NCBI RefSeq assembly: GCF_900104925.1
Contig: NZ_LT629735.1
Location: 3,331,001-3,395,000 of the forward strand
Reading direction: 5' to 3'
DNA: 64,000 nucleotides
DNA from: Opitutus sp. GAS368
Lineage (GTDB): Bacteria > Verrucomicrobiota > Verrucomicrobiia > Opitutales > Opitutaceae
Shown: positions 25,967-34,455 of the stretch, one piece after another
Position numbering within the stretch: the first letter of the stretch is position 1
Layout of the letters: each line of letters starts with the position of its first letter
Program-made: the position numbers and the translations under genes
The notes under the pieces: generated by a model
Told to the model about the DNA's origin: nothing
Seen by the model: only the letters and a program-made list of their open reading frames with translations
The model's database searches: none

Positions 25967-26919
25967 GCCTGGAGCCGGTGGTGGCTCGCCGCCCGGGTGG
26001 GGGCGTGCAGCTGCTCGCGGTAAAGGGAGGGGGACTCGCCGACGATGCGGTGGAAAACGCGGTTGAACTGGGAGAGGGACTGGAAGCCGGCCTCGTAGGC
26101 GGCCTCGCTCACGCGCTTGTAGGGATTGAGCAGCAGCTGCTTCACGGCCTCGACCCGCTGGCGGGAGAGATACTCGGTGAAGTTGAGGCCCGTGCCTTTC
26201 TTGAAGTTCTTGCAGAAGTAGAACGAGCTCATGCCGACCGCCTGCGACACCTGGACGAGGGAGAGGTCCTCGGAGAGGTGCGCGGTGATGTAGGCGCGGG
26301 CCCGGGTGATCACCGGCGCCTCGGCGAGCGATTGCTTGACCATGAGCTGGTTGCTCAGGGCCGCGAGCTGCTGGGCGAAAATGGCCAGCAGCCGCAGGAT
26401 GGCGTCGTATTGCGCGCGCGCGACGACGCGCGATTGCCGGAAGGCGGCGCTGACCTCCTTCCGGTCGAGGGTGGGCTCCAGCGCGGCGGCCTGGCGGGCG
26501 GCCTGGCGGGATTCGGCGGCAGTGGGCAGATGGAACAGCACCTGGCCGGTCTGGAGATAGGCGATGATTTTTTCGCCGAGGCGGATCGGCACGGCGGACT
26601 CGTTGAGGCCGGCAAAGCACTGGGCCGTGCCCGGCTGAGCGCAAGCGGTTTGCTCGAGGCGCTGCTGCAGGTCGAGGCAGGCGGCGCAGGTCTTGTTGCG
26701 GCCGGCCAGCAGGGCGCAGAGGGGGTTGCCCAGCTTGGTGCCCTGCATCGGCGGCTGATAGGAGCCGGCCGCGCGCAGCGCGAGGGGCAGGCCGGTGATC
26801 GACTGGAAGGCGCGCTGGTAGTCGCGGAAGATGTCGGAGGCCTGGAGCAAGGCGACGAACTCGGAGGCTTCACGCCGGGCGCTGTCGGTCGGGGGAAGAG
26901 GGGAAGTCGTGGTTTCCAT
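25954..26919 (-). CDS. PocR-domain AraC-family transcriptional regulator (paralogue)
   Basis: The 321-residue protein repeats the architecture of the regulator at 22644-23537: PocR-like domain with CALLAGRNKTCAACLDLQQR, then AraC helix-turn-helix (LVQVSQAVGMSSFYFCKNF; RVSEAAYEAGFQSLSQFNRV). The two share long identical stretches and must be paralogues. An upstream in-frame ATG at 27028-27030 would add 37 residues, but the PocR domain starts soon after the ATG at 26917-26919, which I prefer. It is the first gene of a unit with the GNAT and CoA-transferase genes, and is divergent from the kinase gene. Confidence 0.88.
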   Translation of the reverse strand: METTTSPLPPTDSARREASEFVALLQASDIFRDYQRAFQSITGLPLALRAAGSYQPPMQGTKLGNPLCALLAGRNKTCAACLDLQQRLEQTACAQPGTAQCFAGLNESAVPIRLGEKIIAYLQTGQVLFHLPTAAESRQAARQAAALEPTLDRKEVSAAFRQSRVVARAQYDAILRLLAIFAQQLAALSNQLMVKQSLAEAPVITRARAYITAHLSEDLSLVQVSQAVGMSSFYFCKNFKKGTGLNFTEYLSRQRVEAVKQLLLNPYKRVSEAAYEAGFQSLSQFNRVFHRIVGESPSLYREQLHAPTRAASHHRLQACAA

Positions 26920-27058
26920 GGGCCCGACAATACCAGCCCGCGTGGTTTCGCGTAATTGGAGGCGGGGCGGTTTCGGACTAGGGAAATCCTTTAGGCTGGC
27001 CAAGCCGTAGGATTGTCCGGCCTTGCTCATCCCCGCGTGGGGCTGTTAGCCATGGTCC

Positions 27059-28471
27059 ATGCCGTCCAAGCCGCCTGCCGCCCAAAAAAAGGACGACCTG
27101 GTCTCCCTCCAGCGGCGGCTCGCGGCCATCATCGAGTCCTCGGACGACGCCATCATCGCCAAGGACCTCTCGGGCCGGGTTACCGATTGGAACCGCTCCG
27201 CCGAGCGGATCTTCGGCTACTCCGCGGCGGAAATGATCGGCCAGCCGGTGAAAATCCTCATCTCGCCCGACCGGGAGGACGAGGAGGAGAAAATTCTGCG
27301 GCGGATCCGCCGGGGCGAGCGCGTCGAACCCTACGAGACGGTGCGGCGGCACAAGGACGGCCGGCTCATCCATGTTACCCTGACGGTTTCGCCCATCAAG
27401 GACGCCCGGGGTCGCGTGGTGGGGGCTTCCAAGATCGCCCGCGACACCACGGAACGGAAACTGGCTGAGCAGAAGCTCCTGACCCTCATCGGCGAGTTGA
27501 AGGACGTCCGCGCGGCCTTGGATGAGCATTCGATCGTGGCCATCACCGACGCGGCGGGGCGGATTACCTTCGTCAACGACAAGTTCTGCGCGATCTCGCA
27601 ATATTCGCGGGCAGAGTTGATCGGGCAGGACCACCGGATCATCAACTCGCGCCACCACCCCAAGGCGTTCTTCCGCGACCTCTGGGGCACGATCGGGCGG
27701 GGCCGCGTGTGGCACGGCGAGATCAAGAACCGCGCCAAGGACGGGTCCTATTACTGGGTGGAGACGACCATCTTTCCGTTCCTCAATGCCGCCGGGAAAC
27801 CGGCGCAGTATGTGGCGATCCGCACTGACATCACGCAGCGCAAGGCCGACCAGGCCCTGTTGCTCGAGATCAGCGAGAAGGAGCGGCACCGCATCGGAGA
27901 GGACCTGCACGACGGCCTCGGCCAGCAGCTCACCGCGATCGAGATCCTGTGCGCCGGGTTGAAGGAGGATGTGGCTGCTGATCCCCGCCTGGCGAAGCAG
28001 GCGGAGCGCATCGGCCGCCTGTTGCGCGAGTCGATCGGCCAGGTGCGCTCGCTCGCGCGCGGGCTGGTGCCGGTCCAGGACGACCCCGACGCCCTCTGGG
28101 CGAGCCTCATCGAGCTGGCAGAGCGGGCCAATGTCCCGGGCCGGCTTGAATGCCGCCTGGATTGCCCGGTGATGGTGCCGGTCGAGGACAATCAGGTGGC
28201 GGGGCACCTCTTCCGCATCGCGCAGGAGGCGGTAAACAACGCCCTGAAGCACAGCCGGGCGAAGCAGATTGTCCTGACCCTGACCCGCGGTCCGGGCGGG
28301 CTGGAGCTGGGCGTGACGGACAACGGCCGGGGATTCCTGCCCGCCCGGGGCCGGGGCCTGGGCTTGCAGGTGATGCACCACCGGGCCAGCGTGATCGGAG
28401 CCGAACTGACGGTGGACACGAAGCCCGGCCGGGGCACGACCATCCGCTGCCGGTTGCCCGGGATAAAATGA
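27059..28471 (+). CDS. PAS-domain sensor histidine kinase (NarX/DegS-like HisKA_3 type)
   Basis: The 470-residue protein has no membrane segment. PAS domain 1 spans about residues 12-135 (AIIESSDDAIIAKDLSGRV), PAS domain 2 about 150-265 (DEHSIVAITDAAGRITFVND). The dimerisation domain carries the phosphorylated His in EDLHDGLGQQL (about residue 283), and the ATPase domain ends with VTDNGRGF and GLGLQVMHHRA. This type works with LuxR-type response regulators; its partner overlaps by four bases. As a soluble PAS kinase it probably reads a cytoplasmic redox or ligand signal. Confidence 0.93.
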   Translation: MPSKPPAAQKKDDLVSLQRRLAAIIESSDDAIIAKDLSGRVTDWNRSAERIFGYSAAEMIGQPVKILISPDREDEEEKILRRIRRGERVEPYETVRRHKDGRLIHVTLTVSPIKDARGRVVGASKIARDTTERKLAEQKLLTLIGELKDVRAALDEHSIVAITDAAGRITFVNDKFCAISQYSRAELIGQDHRIINSRHHPKAFFRDLWGTIGRGRVWHGEIKNRAKDGSYYWVETTIFPFLNAAGKPAQYVAIRTDITQRKADQALLLEISEKERHRIGEDLHDGLGQQLTAIEILCAGLKEDVAADPRLAKQAERIGRLLRESIGQVRSLARGLVPVQDDPDALWASLIELAERANVPGRLECRLDCPVMVPVEDNQVAGHLFRIAQEAVNNALKHSRAKQIVLTLTRGPGGLELGVTDNGRGFLPARGRGLGLQVMHHRASVIGAELTVDTKPGRGTTIRCRLPGIK

Positions 28472-29184
28472 AACGCCCTCCTCGCAAATCCACGCCTTCC
28501 GCACCGCCACCGCCTACGACGGCGGCCACGCGCCGGCGCATCCTGCTCGTGGACGATCATCCCTTTATGCGGGCCGGCCTGGCCCAGTTGATCGAGCGGC
28601 AGCCCGACCTCGTGGTCTGCGGCGAAGCGAGCAACCCGGCCGAGGCGCTGCAGCGGCTGGCCACCGGCGGGATTGATCTGGTGCTCACCGACATGACCAT
28701 GCCGGGCCGGAGTGGCCTCGACTTCCTCAAGGACCTGCTGGCCCAGTTTCCGGCGCTCCCCATTCTCGTCGTGTCCATGCATGACGAGATGGTCTACGCC
28801 GAGCGTGCGCTGCGCGCCGGGGCCCGCGGCTACATCATGAAGGAGGCCGGCGGGGAAAATCTCCTGGCGGCCATCCGGCAGATTTTCAGCGGCCAAGTCT
28901 ACGTCAGCCCGCGCATGGCCGCGCAGCTGCTCGACAGTTTCTCCGGCCGGAAGGCGCAGGGCGCGGGCTCGCCGCTGGGGAAGCTGACCGACCGCGAGTT
29001 CGAGGTCTTCCAGCTGGTCGGCCACGGGCGGAGCACCCGCGAAATCGCGAGACAGCTCGGCCTGAGCACCAAGACGGTCGACGTGCACCGGGGCAATCTC
29101 AAGGCCAAGCTCGAATTGCGGGACACGACCGCGCTGGTCCGGCACGCCGTGCGCTGGGTCGAGACACAGGGCACCGGCAGCTAG
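28468..29184 (+). CDS. NarL/LuxR-family response regulator
   Basis: The 238-residue protein has a receiver domain (ILLVDDHPFMRAGL; phospho-acceptor Asp in LVLTDMTMPG, about residue 75; Lys in YIMKEAG) and a LuxR-type helix-turn-helix (LTDREFEVFQLVGHGRSTRE, then TKTVDVHRGNLKAKL). A Pro/Thr-rich N-terminal leader of about 25 residues precedes the receiver. ATGA overlap with the kinase gene shows they form one two-component system. Target genes are not shown. Confidence 0.95.
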   Translation: MKRPPRKSTPSAPPPPTTAATRRRILLVDDHPFMRAGLAQLIERQPDLVVCGEASNPAEALQRLATGGIDLVLTDMTMPGRSGLDFLKDLLAQFPALPILVVSMHDEMVYAERALRAGARGYIMKEAGGENLLAAIRQIFSGQVYVSPRMAAQLLDSFSGRKAQGAGSPLGKLTDREFEVFQLVGHGRSTREIARQLGLSTKTVDVHRGNLKAKLELRDTTALVRHAVRWVETQGTGS

Positions 29185-29302
29185 GATGGAGGCGGCCGGC
29201 GGGGCGCAGAATCGCAAGATATGAGCAACGAAGGCCAAGCAAGCACCAGCGGCTGGCCGGGAAAAATGCGAGACTGGCGGGGTCAACTCGACCCAACCAG
29301 TC

Positions 29303-29617
29303 ATGTCAAAATCCAACCCTGCCCGCTCGCGCCGGGACCGGCTCCGCGTGAATCCGCAATGGGCCTGGCATTACCGAACCCTGACCGCGTTGCGCGACCA
29401 CCTGATCCAGGAGCAACAGTCGCCGCAGTCCGCCGACCGGTTTGACCGCGACTTCATCCGCGCCTTGCTGGCCCGGGAGCCGGATGCGCTGGGCGAGATC
29501 TACGCCGCCCTCGACCGCATCCTGCACGGCACCTATGGCGTGTGCGAGGCGACCGGCCGGCGGATCGCGCCGGCGCGGCTGCGGGCGGCGCCTTGGACCC
29601 GGTATCGGTCGGACTGA
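29303..29617 (+). CDS. DksA/TraR-family protein with degenerate zinc finger
   Basis: The 104-residue protein has the TraR/DksA C-terminal pattern: ALDRILHGTYGVCEATGRRI followed by APARLRAAPWTRYRSD. Canonical members have CX2C...CX2C; here one Cys (in GVCEATG) remains and the second pair is absent. The fold is probably kept, as in other zinc-free DksA paralogues. The N-terminal helix region is short and basic. Such proteins modulate RNA polymerase through its secondary channel. It lies alone 118 bases after the response regulator. Confidence 0.75.
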   Translation: MSKSNPARSRRDRLRVNPQWAWHYRTLTALRDHLIQEQQSPQSADRFDRDFIRALLAREPDALGEIYAALDRILHGTYGVCEATGRRIAPARLRAAPWTRYRSD

Positions 29618-30069
29618 AAAAACGACCCGGCGTATGCGACGTAGCCGCCTTTCCTTGTTATCTATGGTCAATCACTGTCCGAGGGGCGTTCGAGCATCGA
29701 ACTGGGGCGTGTTGGCCCTTCGCTCGCCATTGTCCAACTCGCCGCGATCTTCGCTTGTCCCGCTTACTGATTTCGCCAACACGGTCTAGGGTCCCGTCAG
29801 ATAAGTTCACTGCCTGATCTCAAGAGACCAATTTCCGGATGTAGGAGCCTGCTTGCAGGCGATTTTGACCCGCGGAGCCAATCCCCACGCCTGAATCGCC
29901 CGCAAGCAGGCTCCTACCATATGAACCGAACTTGTCTGACACCACCCTGGCCCTACTCCGTCAGGTAGATGAAGCCCCGGGGTGGGTCGGAACCTGACGG
30001 AGTGGTGCCAGGCGCCAACTCTGGAAATCGAAATGGAGCGTCTGGCATCTGCCGGTTACCGCGGTTGAC
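29618..30069. other. Intergenic region without a gene, containing a REP-like pair
   Basis: This 452-base stretch between two converging genes holds no convincing coding frame. The only structure seen is the GTAGGAGCCTGC palindrome pair at 29841-29917. Confidence 0.6.
29841..29917. repeat. REP-like inverted pair (GTAGGAGCCTGC family)
   Basis: Left arm GTAGGAGCCTGCTTGCAGGC (29841-29860), each arm itself a hairpin (GCCTGC-TT-GCAGGC), and right arm ending AGCAGGCTCCTAC at 29905-29917 as its complement. A near-identical pair lies at 48894-48969. Confidence 0.8.
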
Positions 30070-30534
30070 TTAATTGACCACCAATTCGCCCCGCATGCCG
30101 GCCAGCGAGTGGCCGTTGCATGAGCAGATATATACGTATTTCCCGGGCTTGGTCGGGCAGACGAATGTGACGTCGCCCACTTCGGTGGGCCCGAGCAGGG
30201 GAATCGACGCGATGACCTGGGGGGCGAGGGCCTTGGGAATGTAATTCGTGTCGTGGGCCGAGATCGCGGCCATGGCGAACGCGGACGGATCCGCGTTGGC
30301 TTGCAGCAGGACCCAGTTATGCGCCATGCCGTTCTTCGGCATCGTGCCCTCGTTGCGGAGCTGCACATGGAGCTTTTCCCCGGGTGCGGCGTCAATATGG
30401 GTCACGCTGAATTTCATGTTGTCGTTGGAGACGATGACAATCGTCTTCACCGCCTCCTCGGCGCGGAGGGCGGGCAGGACAATCAGGCAAGGCCAGGCCA
30501 GGGCCAGGGCGGACAGGATGCGTGGGTATTTCAT
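30070..30534 (-). CDS. Periplasmic cupredoxin (azurin/plastocyanin-like)
   Basis: A 154-residue blue-copper protein with a signal peptide (MKYPRILSALALAW, cleavage near LRAEE). Copper ligands are visible: His in GMAHNWVLL (the azurin-type motif) and the C-terminal loop YICSCNGHSLAGMRG with Cys, His and Met. With the second cysteine as ligand the spacing CX2HX4M is plastocyanin-like; the first gives an azurin-like spacing. It follows the Cyc2-like gene by 62 bases in the same direction and probably accepts or donates electrons for it in the periplasm. Confidence 0.88.
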   Translation of the reverse strand: MKYPRILSALALAWPCLIVLPALRAEEAVKTIVIVSNDNMKFSVTHIDAAPGEKLHVQLRNEGTMPKNGMAHNWVLLQANADPSAFAMAAISAHDTNYIPKALAPQVIASIPLLGPTEVGDVTFVCPTKPGKYVYICSCNGHSLAGMRGELVVN

Positions 30535-30596
30535 TTTAGTCGTGGGTTGGGTTGTTGAACGGATGGAAACCAAAGGTGGTGCGGTGGGGGGGTGGC

Positions 30597-32033
30597 TCAG
30601 AATGCGAACCAAGCCTGGAGATACAGGGTGTTGTTGTCCTTGGCGGAGTGTCCGCCGCCATCGACATTGGTCTTTGAGCCGTCGAAGCGGTTGTAGGCCG
30701 TGTATTGCAGCGAGAACTTGACGTTGCTCCGTGGCCAGAACGCCGGGCCGGTGCCCTTGTTCAGCGGCAGGTAGTCGGCTTCCAGGATATAACCGTCGCT
30801 GTTGGGCGAGTTTTCGGGGCTGCTCGCATAGGCCAGGCTGTCCGACGAGCCGGTCACCGAGAAATACTGCACCGCGAAGCCATAGGTCTTGTCGATGAGG
30901 TAGTGGACCGAGCCCTTGAACTCGTCGAGCGTGCCCGAGCTCTTCGCCGTGTTGCCCAGGGCCTGGCTCGCGTTCCATTTGTCACTCTCATGGATGTAGG
31001 TGACGAGTGTGGTGAGGTCGTTTGCGCCAATTGTCTTCTGGAACTCGGTGTCGATGCCAAAGTCCACCATCCGGTCGGTGCCGGCGCTGTTATCCCGTCC
31101 GGGATAGGCGGACGCGGCGAGGGCGAAAAGCCCCGTTTCCCAGGCTCCGCCTCCGGCCGACTGGGTGTAGGCAATCCGACAGTAGGGCGCCGGGCTGGCT
31201 ATCTGGGTTTCACCCGACGGGTCGATGCCCAGGGCATGTTGCACGCGGCTGGGCAGTGTCTTGTAGGCGCCCAGGTCGAGGTAGAGTTTGTTGTCAATCA
31301 TCGCGTAGGCTCCCACCCCCGCCACCTGCTGGGCCAGGGCACCGGCGATCAACGGGGCCGCACCCGGCGTGGGAGCCAGTTTGGAGCTCGCGAAGGGAAA
31401 CCCCCAGGCCGGCACGGTATTCCACGGGTCTTGCAGGGTCGGATTGTTGTTGAGATAAACGCCCCACAACACGTTGTGACCCGACACGGCCGCGTTGTCC
31501 GCATAGCGGAGCTCGGTATTGTCCCAGGACCAGGTCTTGGCCACGCCGTCATAGGTCATCTGGGAGAAGATGCCGATCTTGTTGAGGAACGAGGCGGCGG
31601 AGTTTCCGAAAAGCTTTGAGGCATAGGGACCGAACAAACGGCCGGCATAGAACAGGCTGGCCTGGGTCGTGGCGTAATTGTTGTTGGCCGCAAACCCGGG
31701 AGCGGCCCCGCCGTCCTGCCCGATGCGGGTATTGGTGAACGACGGCTCGATCATCGCGGCGATGACCGGGAGCATGCTCTGATCGGAGCTCATGGTGTAG
31801 CCGCTCAGCTTGAACAACCGGCCCATGTCGGTCAGGATGGGAAACTCGGCGTGGCAGGCGGCGCATTGCAGGTTCATCTGCCGGGCGAAACTGGGCAAGG
31901 CGCGGGCCGTGACGGCCATGGCCGCCAGCAAGGCGACCAGCGATGCCTTGATGAAGCCGGTGGGCACAGTCCGCGTAAAGCGGACAATCAAGGCGCATTC
32001 TTTCTCATGACCGACGCGTGGGTTGTTGGACAT
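30597..32033 (-). CDS. Cyc2-like outer-membrane monohaem cytochrome-porin fusion
   Basis: The 478-residue protein has a signal peptide and then, at the mature N-terminus, LPSFARQMNLQCAACH (haem motif CAACH about residues 57-61) followed by GRLFKLSGYTM. This arrangement, PSFARQ-x5-CxxCH-x10-GRxFKxxGY, is that of Cyc2, the fused cytochrome-porin that oxidises Fe(II) at the cell surface. The remaining 400 residues are barrel-like with alternating strands and end in Phe (QAWFAF), the outer-membrane insertion signal. Relatives also occur in bacteria not known to oxidise iron, so the donor is open. The cupredoxin downstream would be the next carrier. An alternative later start, at a Met near residue 39, would remove the hydrophobic core and is not favoured. 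Confidence 0.72.
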   Translation of the reverse strand: MSNNPRVGHEKECALIVRFTRTVPTGFIKASLVALLAAMAVTARALPSFARQMNLQCAACHAEFPILTDMGRLFKLSGYTMSSDQSMLPVIAAMIEPSFTNTRIGQDGGAAPGFAANNNYATTQASLFYAGRLFGPYASKLFGNSAASFLNKIGIFSQMTYDGVAKTWSWDNTELRYADNAAVSGHNVLWGVYLNNNPTLQDPWNTVPAWGFPFASSKLAPTPGAAPLIAGALAQQVAGVGAYAMIDNKLYLDLGAYKTLPSRVQHALGIDPSGETQIASPAPYCRIAYTQSAGGGAWETGLFALAASAYPGRDNSAGTDRMVDFGIDTEFQKTIGANDLTTLVTYIHESDKWNASQALGNTAKSSGTLDEFKGSVHYLIDKTYGFAVQYFSVTGSSDSLAYASSPENSPNSDGYILEADYLPLNKGTGPAFWPRSNVKFSLQYTAYNRFDGSKTNVDGGGHSAKDNNTLYLQAWFAF

Positions 32034-32589
32034 GGCAAGAGACTACAATTTTTCCCCGCCGGGAACTATGCGTATATTGCGATTGTCTGTGCGCCTGTTA
32101 TCTTTTGCCCTGTCTGAATAATAATTTTCGTCACCGGCGATGGCGAACCGCACATCGGCCCCCGGGTTTCCTCTTGGGCTGAGTAGAGCAGGATGCCCCT
32201 TTATTCGTGCCACGCCGGAACTCCTAGGCTGGCCCCAAATGGCATGGCCGGCATTGGTCGTCGGCCTTTTCGATAAGCCCTCTCCGCACCGACGGCCTGG
32301 AGCGAACATCGGGTGGTGGCCCCGTCCGTGTGGGGAATCCAACTGACCCATGCTCCTGGCCCAGAGCATGCGAAGCGGGGGGGTAGTGCTCGTCATTTGC
32401 CGGATATGGATCTCACGCGATTCACCGGTTCGACCAGCAACGGGTAGGCTCACCGCTGGCGAAAACTCACCAGAATTTTTTGCGGTGAAATGTATTTTGA
32501 AGCCGCGCTCCCATCTGAATGCAGTAGGGCCCGGTTTTAGGTCATTTCATTGGTGCGACCTTGGTGGCCATCGGTGGTTAACTCATCCC
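32034..32589. other. Intergenic region, no supported gene
   Basis: This 556-base gap separates the Cyc2-like gene from comF and must hold divergent promoters. Base composition falls towards A/T around 32090-32135 and 32465-32500, in keeping with promoter regions. Short open frames across it have no recognisable product. No phased inverted repeat was seen. Confidence 0.5.
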
Positions 32590-33324
32590 GTGAATTCCGG
32601 ATTCCAAGAACTCTGGCGGGACCGGCTCGATGTGATCTTCCCCCGGAGCTGCGTGCACTGTGGTGGAATGGTCGAGGGCGGGCGGCTGCGGCACCTGTGC
32701 CCGGCGTGCGAGCGGCACCTCCTCGTGGTCGGCCCCCCGCACTGCACGACCTGCGGTCATCCGTATTACGGCGCGACGGAGGTCAACCGGCTCTGTCCGC
32801 ATTGCGAGATGCTCGAGCCGAAGTTTGGCGCAGGGAAGACCGCGATCCTGCTGCAGGGCCCGGGCCGGTCGCTGGTGCACGCCCTCAAGTATCACCACGG
32901 GCTCCAGGTGCTGGAGGACATCACGATCATCATGGCGGCGGTGCCGGGCTACGCCGACTACCTGCGCGACGCGGTGCTGGTGCCCGTGCCGCTGCACCCG
33001 AAAAAACTGCGCCAGCGGCGCTACAACCAGAGCCGCCTGCTGGCTGAGTGTGTGGTGCAAGCGGTTGACGGACAGGCTCGCGTGGAGGATTTGCTGAGTC
33101 GCGTCGTGCACACCGAATCGCAAACGCACTACGACCGGTCGGCGCGTCAGAAGAACCTGAAAAATGCCTTTGCCTTGGCTCCGGGGGCCACCATTAATCC
33201 GGCTCAACGTTACGTGTTGGTCGATGATGTTTTTACAACCGGTTCCACTCTCAATGCCTGTGCCGCGGTTCTCCGCCGGGGCGGTGCGCTGAATCTCGAC
33301 GTCGTTACCTTCGGGCACGGCTAA
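32590..33324 (+). CDS. comF: ComF-family phosphoribosyltransferase-like protein
   Basis: The 244-residue product begins with a zinc-ribbon region (CVHCGG, CPACER, CTTCGHPYY, CPHCE) and ends with a phosphoribosyltransferase fold whose PRPP loop is YVLVDDVFTTGSTLNAC. VPVPLHPKKLRQRRYNQS is the ComF signature. The start is taken as GTG at 32590-32592, just before the first conserved residues; in-frame codons further upstream lie in sequence without features. ComF proteins take part in DNA uptake and recombination, though many bacteria keep them without being known to be competent. accD follows 9 bases later. Confidence 0.88.
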   Translation: MNSGFQELWRDRLDVIFPRSCVHCGGMVEGGRLRHLCPACERHLLVVGPPHCTTCGHPYYGATEVNRLCPHCEMLEPKFGAGKTAILLQGPGRSLVHALKYHHGLQVLEDITIIMAAVPGYADYLRDAVLVPVPLHPKKLRQRRYNQSRLLAECVVQAVDGQARVEDLLSRVVHTESQTHYDRSARQKNLKNAFALAPGATINPAQRYVLVDDVFTTGSTLNACAAVLRRGGALNLDVVTFGHG

Positions 33325-33333
33325 CCCCACTGC

Positions 33334-34263
33334 ATGACACATTTCGCGAAACCCAAGCTGCCGTCCGCCACCAAGGCGGCCGGCACCAAGCAAACCAAGA
33401 AGAAGGTCAACACCGAGGGTCTTTGGACCAAGTGCCCCATTTCGGGGGAGATCGTCTTCAACAAGGACCTTGAAGCCAACCAGATGGTCGTCCCGAAGAG
33501 CGGCTACCATTTCCCGATCGGCTGCCGCGAGCGCATCGCGGCCATGACCGATGAGGGCAGCTTCGAGGAGTTCGATGCCGGCGTGAAATCGGCCGACCCG
33601 CTGAAGTTCGTGGACTCGGCGGCCTATCCCGACCGCATCAGGCGCTACGAGAAGGAAAGCGGCCTGCCCGAGGCGGTCATCTGCGGCGCGGCCAGGATCA
33701 GCGGCATCGCCGTTTCGCTGGCCGTGATGGACTTCCGTTTCTGCGGCGGCGCCATGGGCGCGGCCGTCGGCGAGAAGATCACCCGCGCCATCGAGCGCGC
33801 CCTCAAGAAGAAGACCCCCTGCATCATCGTCAGCTCCTCCGGCGGCGCCCGCATGCAGGAGGGCATCTTTTCGCTGATGCAGATGGCGAAGACCAGCGCG
33901 GCGCTCGGCCGGCTCGCTGAGGCGAAGCTGCCGTTCGTCTCCATCCTCACTTACCCGACGACCGGCGGTGTGACCGCCAGCTTCGCGACCCTGGGCGACG
34001 TCATCCTCGCCGAACCGGGCGCGATGATCGGCTTTGCCGGCGCCCGCGTCATCAAGGAGACGACCAAGCAGACGCTGCCGGCCGGTTTCCAGACGGCGGA
34101 GTTCCTGCTCAAGCACGGGCTCATCGACCAGATTGTCAGCCGCCTCGAGATGAAGGATCGCCTGACCAGCCTGCTGCAGGCCCTGCACGTGCACAAATAC
34201 CACGCGCACAAGGTGCCGACGGCGGCGCCCTTTCCCACGCCCGCCGCGGCCACAGCGGGCTGA
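33334..34263 (+). CDS. accD: Acetyl-CoA carboxylase carboxyltransferase subunit beta
   Basis: The 309-residue protein matches AccD from WTKCPISGE through [56 protein letters not shown] and [12 protein letters not shown]. With AccA it makes malonyl-CoA for fatty-acid synthesis. The N-terminal zinc ribbon, usually two CXXC pairs, is degenerate: CPIS in place of CPxC and VVPKSG in place of VCPKC, leaving one of four ligands, so zinc binding is probably lost. A Lys/Thr-rich N-terminal extension precedes it. Confidence 0.94.
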   Translation: MTHFAKPKLPSATKAAGTKQTKKKVNTEGLWTKCPISGEIVFNKDLEANQMVVPKSGYHFPIGCRERIAAMTDEGSFEEFDAGVKSADPLKFVDSAAYPDRIRRYEKESGLPEAVICGAARISGIAVSLAVMDFRFCGGAMGAAVGEKITRAIERALKKKTPCIIVSSSGGARMQEGIFSLMQMAKTSAALGRLAEAKLPFVSILTYPTTGGVTASFATLGDVILAEPGAMIGFAGARVIKETTKQTLPAGFQTAEFLLKHGLIDQIVSRLEMKDRLTSLLQALHVHKYHAHKVPTAAPFPTPAAATAG

Positions 34264-34279
34264 GCAGAGCGGGGTTTTG

Positions 34280-34455
34280 ACCACGGATTGCACGGATGAA
34301 CCCGGATCAGTTGCCGTGGCTGTCATCCTGAGCATCGCGAAGGATCCATTACTCCGGCGGGCGCATATCATGCTGGATTCTTCGCCGCGCTCAGAATGAC
34401 AATCAGCGGATATTTCCTCTCCATCCGTGTTCATCCGTGAAATCCGTGGTTAAAC
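34280..34455. repeat. Nested inverted-repeat element between accD and folC
   Basis: Outer arms: left 34280-34310 (CCACGGATT, GCACGGATG, AACCCGGAT at 9-base steps) and right 34421-34455, its complement (CATCCGTG, CATCCGTG, ATCCGTGG). Inner arms: TGTCATCCTGAGC at 34321-34333 with GCGAAGGATCC, and the complement GGATTCTTCGCCGCGCTCAG then AATGACA at 34375-34402. Two different inverted repeats are thus nested. The folC start codon lies in the right outer arm. Confidence 0.8.

Noticed and set aside
32140-32346. Short plus-strand frame in the gap before comF
   Set aside because: No ribosome site, no family resemblance and ordinary intergenic composition.
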